DNA of 64,000 nt, from positions 310,001-374,000 of the forward strand of contig NZ_QEWP01000003.1 in assembly GCF_003121985.1 (NCBI RefSeq). The letters are read 5' to 3'. Within the stretch, counting starts at the first letter, position 1. Each line of letters opens with the position of its first letter. The notes under the pieces are model-generated. The model did not search any database, was not told the origin of the DNA, and saw nothing but the letters and a program-made list of their open reading frames with translations. Source of the stretch: Marinilabilia rubra (GTDB lineage: Bacteria; Bacteroidota; Bacteroidia; Bacteroidales; Marinilabiliaceae). The translations under genes and the position numbers were made by a program. Shown here in pieces: positions 1 through 7,314 of this stretch.

Positions 1-598
1 TTACAAAGTCAACATTCCGGGGATCAGAATTGGTATCCACCATTGCAAAAACAGGGATATTCAACTTTTGGGCCTCTCTTACGGCGATGTGTTCTTTCAT
101 CACATCAACCACGAACATAGCAGCAGGAAGACGATTTAGATCTTTGATACTACCCAAAGTTTTTTCAAGCTTGGCACGCTGACGGGTAATCTGCAACTTC
201 TCACGTTTAGAGAGGCGATTCCAGGCATCGTCACCCATCAACTTGTCGATGGATCCCATTTTTTTCACGGCCTTGCGAACAGTAGGGAAGTTGGTAAGCA
301 TACCACCCGACCAACGCTCGGTAACGTAAGGCATATTAATAGCGCCAACTTTATCAGCAATAATATCTTTTGCCTGCTTTTTGGTAGCAACGAAAAGAAT
401 TTTGCGGCCCGATTTGGCGATTTGTTTCAAAGCATCCGCAGCTTCATCAATTTTAGCTGCAGTTTTGTGCAGGTCTATAATGTGAATACCGTTGCGCTCC
501 ATAAACACGTAAGGAGCCATAGCGGGGTTCCACTTTCTTTTGAGGTGGCCGAAATGTACACCGGCCTCTAATAGTTGATCAAAATTAGTTCTGGGCAT
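1..598 (-). CDS. rpsB: 30S ribosomal protein S2, partial
   Basis: Structural protein of the small ribosomal subunit, needed for late 30S assembly and for S1 binding. Reading leftward from the ATG at 596-598, 199 codons stay open to the window edge, so the C-terminal part lies outside. The N-terminal LLEAGVHFGHLKRKWNP block, the ATKKQAKDII stretch, RWSGGMLTNFPTVRKA, and the late motif MFVVDVMKEHIAVREA are all typical of S2. It follows rpsI by about 100 bp on the same strand, in the order rplM-rpsI-rpsB that is common in Bacteroidota. tsf would be expected next, outside the window. No terminator is visible between rpsI and rpsB, so co-transcription is likely. Confidence 0.97.
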   Translation of the reverse strand, partial: MPRTNFDQLLEAGVHFGHLKRKWNPAMAPYVFMERNGIHIIDLHKTAAKIDEAADALKQIAKSGRKILFVATKKQAKDIIADKVGAINMPYVTERWSGGMLTNFPTVRKAVKKMGSIDKLMGDDAWNRLSKREKLQITRQRAKLEKTLGSIKDLNRLPAAMFVVDVMKEHIAVREAQKLNIPVFAMVDTNSDPRNVDFV

Positions 599-698
599 TT
601 TCTTTTTTTTTAACGTTTACATTCTGTGTAAAGCAACCATCAAGTAGTCCCTGATGCGGAATCTTAATAGTTTAGATACTAAACGTACCAGACGATTA

Positions 699-1085
699 TT
701 AACGCTTGCTAAACTGGAATTGTTTTCTCGCTTTTGGTTGACCTGGTTTCTTACGTTCCACAACACGAGAGTCGCGGGTAAGAAATCCTTCGGCACGCAA
801 AGCGGGTTTGTTTTCTTCATTGATTTTCACCAACGCTCTGGCGATCGCCAGGCGGGTGGCCTCGGCCTGACCTTTAATACCACCACCGGTAAGGGTCACT
901 TTGATATCGTATTCTCCTGCAACACTCAAAGTATTCAATGGTTGCTTAACGATATACTGAAGTGTAGGGGTGGGAAAATAGGTGGCCAATTCTCTTTTGT
1001 TGACGGTAATCTGACCTTTACCCTCGCTAACATAGATACGGGCAATGGCCTCTTTCCTACGTCCAATTGCATTAATCACTTCCAT
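699..1085 (-). CDS. rpsI: 30S ribosomal protein S9
   Basis: Small-subunit protein whose C-terminal tail reaches the P-site tRNA. The 128-residue product has the usual family length. It carries the N-terminal GRRKEAIARIYV block, the GGGIKGQAEATRLAIARALV core and the basic C-terminus ending in KARKQFQFSKR, whose last Arg contacts the tRNA anticodon loop in known ribosomes. The ATG at 1085 lies 5 bp after the rplM stop, so the two are surely co-transcribed. Nothing unusual is seen. Confidence 0.98.
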   Translation of the reverse strand: MEVINAIGRRKEAIARIYVSEGKGQITVNKRELATYFPTPTLQYIVKQPLNTLSVAGEYDIKVTLTGGGIKGQAEATRLAIARALVKINEENKPALRAEGFLTRDSRVVERKKPGQPKARKQFQFSKR

Positions 1086-1090
1086 ACTGC

Positions 1091-1546
1091 TTATTTAATG
1101 GTATTAATATCAATTACCTTTGGTTTCTGAGCTTCCTGGTTGTGCTCACTTCCTGCATATACATACAGGTTTTTGAACAGCTTATTTCCCAGCTTGTTTT
1201 TGGGCAACATACCTTTCACTGCATGCTGAACCAATTTTGCAGGATTTTTGGCAAACATTTCAGCAGGGGTAGTCTCACGCTGTCCTCCTGGGAATCCACT
1301 GTGCGAATAAAACACACGGTCGCTCCATTTCTTTCCGGTGAGCTTCACCTTGTCGGCATTGATAACAATGACATTATCGCCACAATCTAAATGGGGCGTA
1401 TAATTCGGTTTGTACTTTCCACGTAGCAATTTTGCCACGCGAGTACTCAAACGACCAATCACCATATCACTGGCATCTACCACAACCCACTCTTTGTTAA
1501 TAGTAGCTTGTGAGGCCGATTTTGTTTTGTAACTTAAAGTATCCAC
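1091..1546 (-). CDS. rplM: 50S ribosomal protein L13
   Basis: Early-assembling protein of the large ribosomal subunit. The 151-residue product shows WVVVDASDMVIGRLST near the N-terminus (residues 20-36), the GDNVIVINADKVKLTGKKW block (about 56-74) and the RAV-like VKGMLPKNKLG segment (about 110-120). It is the first gene of the rplM-rpsI-rpsB run on the minus strand. A good -7 promoter box lies about 160 bp upstream at 1702-1709, leaving a long 5' leader that could carry autoregulation. No specific leader structure was worked out. Confidence 0.98.
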   Translation of the reverse strand: MDTLSYKTKSASQATINKEWVVVDASDMVIGRLSTRVAKLLRGKYKPNYTPHLDCGDNVIVINADKVKLTGKKWSDRVFYSHSGFPGGQRETTPAEMFAKNPAKLVQHAVKGMLPKNKLGNKLFKNLYVYAGSEHNQEAQKPKVIDINTIK

Positions 1547-1983
1547 AGTCTTCCTCTTTTGAAAATTAGACCTACATTTAAAAAATAATCACACGACACA
1601 TGTGTATCCCTTGCTACCATTGACGTCGGGCAAACAGCAACAGCAACAAATCATCTGCGATACAACCACTTGTGTCGTTTAGCACGGATAATAATCGGCC
1701 GCAAAAGTACGGCTATTTTTATTAAATACCAATCTTTTACAAAGAAAATTCAGAAGTCCTAAACAGTAAAAAACTAAACGCTGAGACGCAATGGCGAAGA
1801 GGGAAGACAAATAACAGAGAGTAGAGGATAGAAGTTAGATTCCGGAGGTTCGCCGTTCCTCCCTCAACCCCTGATTATCTTGGCTCACGGTCAACCCTGA
1901 ATTGGAAGCCGGAAACAGCTTAACATCCATTTCTTAAAACCGCCACTTTTGTACATATTTGTAAGTTCGAAACTTAACTAAAA
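1547..1983. other. Intergenic region: rplM leader and a dispersed repeat copy
   Basis: The right part of the rplM leader (1547-1700) has no ORF. The rplM promoter sits at about 1702-1732. At 1770-1799 there is one copy, in minus orientation, of the dispersed repeat whose forward form reads TTTGCGTCATTGCGTCTC; other copies are at 3424-3466, 14305-14340 and 45820-45856. The rest (1800-1983) shows no gene or structure that I can support. Confidence 0.6.
1702..1732 (-). promoter_or_regulatory. Promoter of rplM-rpsI-rpsB
   Basis: Read on the minus strand, TACTTTTG (1709 to 1702) matches the Bacteroidota -7 consensus TAnnTTTG. TTGG (1732 to 1729) lies exactly 19 nt upstream, in the position of the -33 TTTG element. 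The box is followed by GC-rich sequence and then the long rplM leader. Motif and spacing are read from the sequence; activity is inferred. Confidence 0.6.
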
Positions 1984-2175
1984 ATGAATAGCCACGAAAA
2001 ATATATGGAAATGGCGGCCAGGCTTGCCGAGGAGAACATTGTAAATGGCGGAGGTCCCTTCTCTGCGGTTGTTGTAAACGAAGGGAAAGTAATAGCTACC
2101 GGATGCAACCGGGTTACCGACAAGCACGCCCCAACAGCGCATGCGGAAGTGGAAGCCATTAGAAATGTGGTCTGA
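1984..2175 (+). pseudogene. Truncated nucleoside/guanine deaminase remnant
   Basis: This 63-codon ORF starts like a cytidine/guanine deaminase of the zinc-dependent CDA fold (GuaD or TadA-like): GGGPFSAVVV near residues 22-31, then TAHAEVEAIRNV with the zinc ligand His and catalytic Glu. It stops right after this motif. The second zinc motif, PCPMC in GuaD-like enzymes (which are about 150-160 residues), is absent, and only 29 bp separate the stop from the next gene. So at least half the enzyme is missing and it cannot form the zinc site. I read it as a deletion remnant. It could still be translated as a short peptide. Confidence 0.75.
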
Positions 2176-2204
2176 ATTCCCCGAACGAAAAGAATACTAG
2201 ATTT

Positions 2205-2717
2205 ATGCGATTAACACGTGACTTCTTTTCCCGTGATGCTCTGAGCGTAGCCCCCGATTTACTGGGCAAGACATTGGTGCGCAAATTTGAAACCGGAGAA
2301 GAACTCAGGCTCACGATTAACGAGACAGAGGCTTACCGCGGAGAAGAAGATCTGGGCTGCCATGCCAGCAAAGGAAGAACGCCACGAACAGAGGTTATGT
2401 ACCACCAGGGAGGTTTGGTTTATGTGTATCTCATCTACGGAATGTACTGGCTTCTCAACTTCACCAGCGGAGCGGAAGGCCATCCGCAGGCCGTTTTGAT
2501 AAGAGGCTCGGCAGAGATTGAAGGCCCGGGACGCATTGGTCAGGCTTTGATGCTTGACAAGTCGTTTTACGGTGAGGATTTGATTTCTTCTGAAAGGTTG
2601 TGGGTAGAGGAAAATACAAATATTACCATCAAACCCGAAATTACAACTTCTCCCCGGGTTGGTATTGATTATGCCGGGAAGTATTGGGCAGGAAGGCACT
2701 GGCGGTTTAGGGGGTAA
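2205..2717 (+). CDS. 3-methyladenine DNA glycosylase, AAG/MPG family
   Basis: Base-excision repair glycosylase that removes alkylated and deaminated purines. The 170-residue product has the AAG hallmarks: RDALSVAPDLLGKTLVR at the start, the active-site strand INETEAYRG with the catalytic Glu (about 38-46), CHASKGRTPRTEVMYH (about 52-67), VYVYLIYGMYWLLN for the DNA-intercalating region, GPGRIGQAL and SPRVGIDYAGKYW near the end. It is a little shorter than many homologues (about 190-200), with shortened loops but all motifs. It lies 29 bp after the deaminase remnant and may share its upstream signals. Both relate to damaged or deaminated purines, which may be coincidence. Confidence 0.93.
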   Translation: MRLTRDFFSRDALSVAPDLLGKTLVRKFETGEELRLTINETEAYRGEEDLGCHASKGRTPRTEVMYHQGGLVYVYLIYGMYWLLNFTSGAEGHPQAVLIRGSAEIEGPGRIGQALMLDKSFYGEDLISSERLWVEENTNITIKPEITTSPRVGIDYAGKYWAGRHWRFRG

Positions 2718-2867
2718 CTTTCTTTAACCTTACGTTAGCCCGGTTCAAGTGGTTCATCCGGAAAATTGCCCTCTTTTTTTACCATTTTTAATTTAATGCA
2801 ATCGTAATTGGGTCTCAATAGTTTGCCACAAAAATTTATTGCTTACGCTTTTAGTCTCAAAACGGGT

Positions 2868-2999
2868 TTAACTCACTTGCTTTCTTTTACAATTGCATTT
2901 TCCATTATTACATTCGTACAATTCACTGTTACATTTCTGTTTTTCTTTATTACACTTCTTTTTTCCCTCATTACACTTCACTTTTTCGGTGTTGCATTT
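2868..2999. repeat. Degenerate 21-bp tandem repeat
   Basis: On the plus strand the units begin TTACAATTG, TTACATTCG, TTACATTTC, TTACACTTC, TTACACTTC and TTGCATTTT, each 21 bp after the last (starts at about 2887, 2908, 2929, 2950, 2971 and 2992). The period is a multiple of three and stays in register without indels, as expected when a heptad peptide is under coding selection. The 5'-most part (2868-2886) is only weakly similar. Confidence 0.8.
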
Positions 3000-3008
3000 T
3001 TTTCCATT
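2868..3008 (-). pseudogene. Cysteine heptad-repeat small ORF, start codon out of frame
   Basis: Minus-strand reading of the 21-bp repeat gives 46 codons ending in TAA (2870 to 2868). The peptide is built of seven-residue units: KCNTEKV, KCNEGKK, KCNKEKQ, KCNSELY, then ECNNGKC and NCKRKQV. It has seven cysteines, many Lys and Asn, and no hydrophobic segment. The frame is closed upstream by TAG at 3011 to 3009 and has no ATG of its own. An ATG at 3007 to 3005 is one base out of frame and is separated from the repeat by a run of seven A (3003 to 2997). One extra A, or slippage, would join them. It could be a decayed gene, a slippage-controlled gene, or a non-coding relic. The even 21-bp register and the hydrophilic product favour past coding on this strand. 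Confidence 0.4.
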
Positions 3009-3241
3009 CTACCGTAGGATGCATACCAAAAAACACAGGCTTGTTTTTAGGAATATGATTTTTAGGATATTAGCATAAAAGGAAGGTGATGCGACCTTCT
3101 TTTTGCCAACTTCCTCCAGGCTGGGGATAAATTTGTGGCTTGTACCATTGTGCTGCCAACGATAATTCGCTTAGCAAAGGGTATTCCTGCCAAAAGTTAT
3201 TTTTCATTAAAAGTGGATTGAAAATCCCCAAATATGAAGGA

Positions 3242-3258
3242 GCGGATTACAAATCCGC
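3242..3258. repeat. 17-bp perfect palindrome
   Basis: GCGGATT and AATCCGC arms of 7 bp flank the trinucleotide ACA. I see only one copy in this window. It is not placed near a promoter box, so no regulatory role is claimed. Confidence 0.5.
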
Positions 3259-3423
3259 ACCAGCCGGGGACATAAACTCAAACCGAAAAACAAAAGCTGC
3301 AATATTGCTAATGCAGCTTTTATATCTTTATTCGATTTCTCCAATACTTAGTTAAACTTTTTCATCTGCATGAAAATCAATTGGTTGAAAAACACGAGAA
3401 ACCAAGACTAACTCTCTCATAAT

Positions 3424-3466
3424 AAGATCTTTGCGTCATTGCGTCTCTGCGTTTAGTTTTATTTAA
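3424..3466 (+). repeat. Dispersed repeat family A, forward copy
   Basis: Core TTTGCGTCATTGCGTCTC followed by TGCGTTTAGTTTTATTT. A closely related copy is at 45803-45856, where the similarity extends upstream through CTCATAATAA. Shorter relatives lie at 1770-1799 (minus) and 14305-14340. All are intergenic and none contains an ORF. Confidence 0.75.
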
Positions 3467-3839
3467 CGAACTATTGTTTCTCAACATGGAGTAAGAACGC
3501 GAGACAATCCCTCAATAGCGGGGCATAGTCGAGCAGCTGCTACGTTGAATTAAATCGGTAGTTTGCAATTACAAGCGAAAGAAGTCGTCGGCGGACTCTT
3601 ATTGCAAAACGACTACGTTGCAGGCTTCGGTGATCAGACTAGAAGAAATACTATAGACCTGCAAAAATAATCTTTTGGCTCAAAAGAAAACTTAACTTAA
3701 ATCCATTAATTTTTAGCGTCTTCACGAGCCTAACAGCCATGTGATTCTGGCAAATACAAATTCACAGAACGATTCCCCACTAAATAGGCTGGCATTTTTT
3801 ATTCTTCACTCTGCGAGCATAGGAATTTTTTGAAAACAT

Positions 3840-3860
3840 TTTAGCAAAACACTTGCTAAA
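3840..3860. promoter_or_regulatory. Inverted repeat over the -33 element (candidate GntR operator)
   Basis: Perfect 8-bp arms TTTAGCAA (3840-3847) and TTGCTAAA (3853-3860) flank AACAC. The right arm includes the TTG that serves as the -33 box of the ABC operon. The operon encodes a YtrA-type GntR regulator, so autoregulation at this site is a natural guess, but binding is not shown by the sequence. Confidence 0.5.
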
Positions 3861-3882
3861 TATAAATTCATGTCTACCTTTG
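3852..3882 (+). promoter_or_regulatory. Promoter of the ABC/GntR operon
   Basis: CTTG (3852-3855), 19-nt spacer, TACCTTTG (3875-3882). The -7 box is a full match to TAnnTTTG and the spacing is ideal for a Bacteroidota sigma-ABfr promoter. Transcription should start around 3887-3890, about 35 nt before the ATG at 3922. Confidence 0.75.
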
Positions 3883-3885
3883 TGG

Positions 3886-3905
3886 TGTTCTATTACACTA
3901 TAACA
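3886..3905. promoter_or_regulatory. Dyad over the predicted transcription start (candidate GntR operator)
   Basis: TGTT-C-TA-N6-TA-T-AACA: outer arms TGTT/AACA and inner TA/TA are symmetric over 20 bp. It lies directly downstream of the -7 box, where a bound repressor would block initiation. Together with the inverted repeat at 3840-3860 it brackets the promoter core. Confidence 0.45.
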
Positions 3906-3921
3906 GTAAAAAGAATTAATC

Positions 3922-4734
3922 ATGATCCAAATCTCAAATTTAAACTTCGGCTATAGACCGACTTTCCAACTTTTTAATAATTTATCAATTACACAAGAAC
4001 CGGGAAGCATAACAGGACTCCTGGGCGTAAATGGAAGTGGGAAATCCACTCTATTGAAAATTATCGCCGGACTAATTGATGCCCCCCAGGCATCAATTAA
4101 AGTAATGAACAAAGCTCCTTTCAGGCGATACCCTTCATTTCTGGAAGAATTGTTTTTGGTTCCCGAAGACTTCATTCTCCCGGAAATTACCATAAGAAAA
4201 TACATCAAAATAAATGCGAAATTTTACCCAAACTTTAGTCAGGAAAAACTTGAAGAGATAATATTCCAGTTCGGAATAAACACCAGGCACAAACTCACAA
4301 ATTTTTCTCACGGACAAAAAAAGAAATTTCTTATTGCCTTTGCCCTCTCCACAAATTGCAAGCTACTTCTTTTCGATGAACCCACCAACGGGCTTGATAT
4401 CCCCTCAAAAACCATATTCCGCCAGGTTTTGGCCAGCTCGGTAAACGAAAACCAATTGGTACTTATTTCAACTCACCAGGTAAAAGACGTTGAAAACCTC
4501 ATTGATAAAATACTTATAATTAATCAGGGAAAGATAGTATTCAACCAAAGCCTTTGGGACGTTTCGGAAAAATATGCTTTCACAACTTCCACAAAACCTG
4601 AAAAAGAAAATGCCATATACCAGGAACCTTCGGCAGGTGGCGAAAAAATAATAAAACCGGGTAACGGGGCACCATCAACCGTGGATATTGAACTGCTCTT
4701 CAACGCGGTAATCCACGGTATTGACCTGAATTAG
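3922..4734 (+). CDS. ABC transporter ATP-binding protein, YtrB-like
   Basis: Nucleotide-binding subunit that powers the membrane protein encoded next. The 270 residues contain Walker A GVNGSGKSTLL (about 35-45), a Q-loop region near 75-85, a variant signature NFSHGQKKK (about 127-135) instead of LSGGQ, Walker B KLLLFDEPTNGLD (about 151-163) and the H-loop STHQVKD (about 188-194). The C-terminal 60 residues are a poorly conserved extension. ATP site residues all look intact, so it should hydrolyse ATP. It is the first gene of a five-gene operon with permease, GntR regulator, GIN-like protein and membrane protein. The substrate is unknown. In Bacillus the related ytr operon responds to cell-wall antibiotics, which is only an analogy. 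Confidence 0.9.
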   Translation: MIQISNLNFGYRPTFQLFNNLSITQEPGSITGLLGVNGSGKSTLLKIIAGLIDAPQASIKVMNKAPFRRYPSFLEELFLVPEDFILPEITIRKYIKINAKFYPNFSQEKLEEIIFQFGINTRHKLTNFSHGQKKKFLIAFALSTNCKLLLFDEPTNGLDIPSKTIFRQVLASSVNENQLVLISTHQVKDVENLIDKILIINQGKIVFNQSLWDVSEKYAFTTSTKPEKENAIYQEPSAGGEKIIKPGNGAPSTVDIELLFNAVIHGIDLN

Positions 4735-4806
4735 CAATTTTGACAAGTTTCTTTGTAAAACCCACAAGCCCCAACAAACCAGCACCAGACTTAAAAAAAC
4801 AAAACA

Positions 4807-5580
4807 ATGCAAAATCGAAATCAAACAATTAGCATAAAGCGTTTCGGAAAATATGCCATAAGCAGGCTCGAAATGAATTACAAAAATTTATTGATAACTG
4901 CTGCAACAGCATCTTTAATCGCGTTCTTTGTTTTATCTGTACTGATCATCTATAATCAAGGAAACTGGCATGGGGGGCACTGGGAGATCTTCCTGGTAGT
5001 TTCATTCCTTATAGGGGGGGTGCAATATATTGGGCAAGCCTTTCCAATGCTAAGAAAAAAAGAAAAAATGCTCCTTTTTTACCTGGCACCTGCATCTACA
5101 TTTGAAAAATTCATTTACGAGCTTTTCGAAAGAATGGGCCTCCTCATATTGTTTTTCCCGGTTCTATTGTTCGGGACAGGAATGCTGACCATCGAAGTGA
5201 CAAATCTAATACGGAATTATTTAGGTCTTCATTCAGAACTCGAACCATTATCAATCAACTATTCTTTCGAAATATTTTCACCAGGAGCTCTCAGCCAAAT
5301 AATGTCAGGTATAATTCTGATACTTTCACTCATATTTGCCGGCACCTGCATGTTTCGAAAATACCCGGGAATTAAAATAGCTTTCATTTTGGGGGCCTAC
5401 ATAGTATTATCAAGCGTGTATGCAGAATATATTGCCGCGGAGCATTCATGGTATTCTGTTTATATCCAAAACATGGAATTAAACACAAGACGCTTGGTTT
5501 ATTCTGCAACGATGCTGATAGTGGCCTTAATAGCCCTCTTGTACGGTTATTTCCGTATTAAGGAAAAGGAGGTGAAATAA
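4807..5580 (+). CDS. ABC transporter membrane protein (permease)
   Basis: Integral membrane partner of the ATPase at 3922-4734, 72 bp downstream of it. The 257-residue product has about six hydrophobic segments, near residues 27-48, 59-76, 108-130, 160-180, 188-207 and 230-250, with a basic N-terminus and a charged C-terminus (RIKEKEVK). No signature residues identify a substrate; this class of ABC-2-like permeases is poorly conserved. Its TAA stop shares one base with the ATG of the GntR gene (TAATG), indicating translational coupling between transporter and regulator. Confidence 0.8.
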   Translation: MQNRNQTISIKRFGKYAISRLEMNYKNLLITAATASLIAFFVLSVLIIYNQGNWHGGHWEIFLVVSFLIGGVQYIGQAFPMLRKKEKMLLFYLAPASTFEKFIYELFERMGLLILFFPVLLFGTGMLTIEVTNLIRNYLGLHSELEPLSINYSFEIFSPGALSQIMSGIILILSLIFAGTCMFRKYPGIKIAFILGAYIVLSSVYAEYIAAEHSWYSVYIQNMELNTRRLVYSATMLIVALIALLYGYFRIKEKEVK

Positions 5581-5945
5581 TGGATTTTGCCGAAACCAGA
5601 GGAATATTCCAACAAATTGCCGATAATATTTGTGACAAAATATTACAAGGTGAATTCAAAGAAAACGAAAAGATACCCTCCGTCAGACAACAAGCAGCAA
5701 TAACGGGCGTTAACCAAAACACCATCATGAGAACCTATATGGAACTTCAACGAGATGAAATTATCACCAATCGCAGGGGAATAGGTTATTTTGTTGCTCC
5801 GGGAGCCCGGAAGAATATTTTGGAACACCGAAAAGAAAATTTTTTCAACGAAATACTTCCAGGCTTTATAGAAAAAGTAAAACTTCTGAATTTAGACCGT
5901 GAAGACTTAAAACCCTTGTTAGATTATCTAAACCAAAAATCATGA
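5580..5945 (+). CDS. GntR-family regulator, YtrA subfamily
   Basis: Short transcription factor of 121 residues with only the winged helix and a brief C-terminal helix pair, the layout of the YtrA subfamily. The HTH covers residues about 8-75: GIFQQIADNICDKILQGEFK, KIPSVRQQAAITGVNQNTI for the recognition helix, and RRGIGYFVAPGAR for the wing. It lacks a ligand domain, so the signal may reach it another way. Its start overlaps the permease stop (TAATG) and its stop overlaps the next start (ATGA). Two dyads around the operon promoter at 3840-3905 are candidate binding sites. Autorepression is inferred. Confidence 0.92.
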   Translation: MDFAETRGIFQQIADNICDKILQGEFKENEKIPSVRQQAAITGVNQNTIMRTYMELQRDEIITNRRGIGYFVAPGARKNILEHRKENFFNEILPGFIEKVKLLNLDREDLKPLLDYLNQKS

Positions 5946-6625
5946 AATCAAGTCAAAAAATTTTAATTGTATTTTTCTCAATCATTGCCCTGTTTCACCT
6001 TTCTCTGCTTTTTGAGGTAGATAAACCCGATTTTTATGAAACACATTCGGCCAAAGAATTTAGGCCCAAACCCTTTTCTCATTTAATGATAAACGACGAT
6101 GCAGTATTGATGATTGAAAAAGACACTACCCAAAATCAATTAAAATACCACTATTTAAAAAACACACAACCCGACACTTCATTCTTTTTTGTCAGAAATG
6201 ACACCCTTTTTGTAAAGAATCCCCATCTAAAAGGAAAAAGTAAGGCCATCACCCTTAAATACAAGAAACTAAACAGCATAACCGCCAATAATTCACACAT
6301 AAACCTTTTGAATAACCCGGACAAGAACACAGTAATAAAAAGCAGAGCCGGTGAAATAAGAATCCGCAAAAAGGATTCTCTGCAAAACCTCAACATTTCG
6401 CTTTCCCAGGAATCTCGATTGAAAGTAGAAGCCAAGTATTTAAAAACAGCCAATATCGACATGACGAATTCAAGTGCCCATTTCAATACGAGCATCGAAA
6501 ACCTTAATGCCGATATCAGGAAAAACTCAAATCTTTCTGTAAAAAATGTTATTCACTCCAACATACGAAATGATGGAAGTTCCTATTTCTCTAACAAACA
6601 GGGGCATTTTAAAGCTAAGGATTAA
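5942..6625 (+). CDS. Exported GIN/DUF2807-like beta-helix protein
   Basis: 227-residue protein with an N-terminal hydrophobic segment (about 6-24, LIVFFSIIALFHLSLLF) that could be a signal peptide or anchor. From about residue 120 the sequence shows short repeating strands such as SLQNLNISLSQESRLKVEA, AKYLKTANIDMTNSSAHFN and SIENLNADIRKNSNLSV, with N/S at turns. This resembles the right-handed beta-helix of GIN-domain (DUF2807) adhesin-head proteins, though the match is by pattern only. It overlaps the GntR gene by 4 bp (ATGA). The GIN-like protein may be the envelope output or sensor of the ABC cassette. Confidence 0.6.
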   Translation: MKSSQKILIVFFSIIALFHLSLLFEVDKPDFYETHSAKEFRPKPFSHLMINDDAVLMIEKDTTQNQLKYHYLKNTQPDTSFFFVRNDTLFVKNPHLKGKSKAITLKYKKLNSITANNSHINLLNNPDKNTVIKSRAGEIRIRKKDSLQNLNISLSQESRLKVEAKYLKTANIDMTNSSAHFNTSIENLNADIRKNSNLSVKNVIHSNIRNDGSSYFSNKQGHFKAKD

Positions 6626-6646
6626 ACCACTTATATTTACCACGCT

Positions 6647-7207
6647 ATGAAAGTATTACTAACAGCAAAACATTGGCAAATCTTCGGAGCTTTAATATTG
6701 TTTCCAATAATTACAGCTTCCATTATTTACAATTCAATTCCTTTTGAAAAAAACCCGAGTATCAGGTTCTTTATCATCCCAATAAGTATAGAATTTTTAT
6801 TCCTGTTTTTCCTTACATGGGAATGGTCGGTAATAAAAAGCCTCAAAATAAACCGCTCAAATTTATCAAGGTTTTATATCACGTTGATTTCAATTTTTGC
6901 ATTGTGGATTTTTCCATTGGTCATTACTTCTTTCTCTATTATGGGAGGTAAAAATGGAGTTAACGCTTTTTTTGTATCAACTCGTTCTGTATGGGGAATT
7001 CTCACATGGGGAATGGCAAGAATAATATTACTTGTATACACTTCCTATATTTGTGCAAAGACAATAAAACGGGCTAAACTAAAAGTAGGATTTCCAAATA
7101 TATTCTGGTTGTTTTTACTTATAGCTCTTTTCCCATTAGGAATTTGGATTATTCAGCCTATGATTAATAATGTCACTAATCATTTCACCTTCTCAAGCAA
7201 AGAGTAA
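6647..7207 (+). CDS. Polytopic membrane protein of unknown function
   Basis: 186 residues with about five membrane segments, near residues 10-28, 40-60, 78-98, 115-137 and 150-172, and short polar loops. No motif is recognised. It starts 21 bp after the GIN-like gene and is likely the last gene of the same operon. It might be an accessory subunit of the ABC system; nothing in the sequence proves it. Confidence 0.6.
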   Translation: MKVLLTAKHWQIFGALILFPIITASIIYNSIPFEKNPSIRFFIIPISIEFLFLFFLTWEWSVIKSLKINRSNLSRFYITLISIFALWIFPLVITSFSIMGGKNGVNAFFVSTRSVWGILTWGMARIILLVYTSYICAKTIKRAKLKVGFPNIFWLFLLIALFPLGIWIIQPMINNVTNHFTFSSKE

Positions 7208-7314
7208 TTAAAAACTACAAGTGCCAAACAAGTATCTTGCCGCTCTGTTCTGTCTCCCTCCCTTTCCAGTGAAGTTGACCAATCTAAGGTTGGGAGGCAT
7301 TGGCGGTTCAGGAC

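Larger units (their letters stand above)
2718..3921. other. Long intergenic region with repeats and the ABC-operon promoter
   Basis: No conventional gene is supported over these 1.2 kb. It holds a pyrimidine-rich tract made of 21-bp repeats (2868-2999, separate entry), a 17-bp palindrome GCGGATTACAAATCCGC at 3242-3258, a dispersed repeat at 3424-3466, and at its right end the promoter and dyads of the ABC/GntR operon (3839-3905). The part 3470-3780 shows nothing I can name. ORFs here are low-complexity or very short. Confidence 0.55.

Noticed and set aside
2808-3078. Two plus-strand ORFs rich in Phe, Leu and Ser over the 21-bp repeats
   Set aside because: Low-complexity readings of a pyrimidine-rich strand. 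The opposite strand gives the ordered Cys heptads, so these are shadows.
3242-3258. 17-bp palindrome as an operator
   Set aside because: No promoter box nearby and no second copy in the window; kept only as a palindrome.
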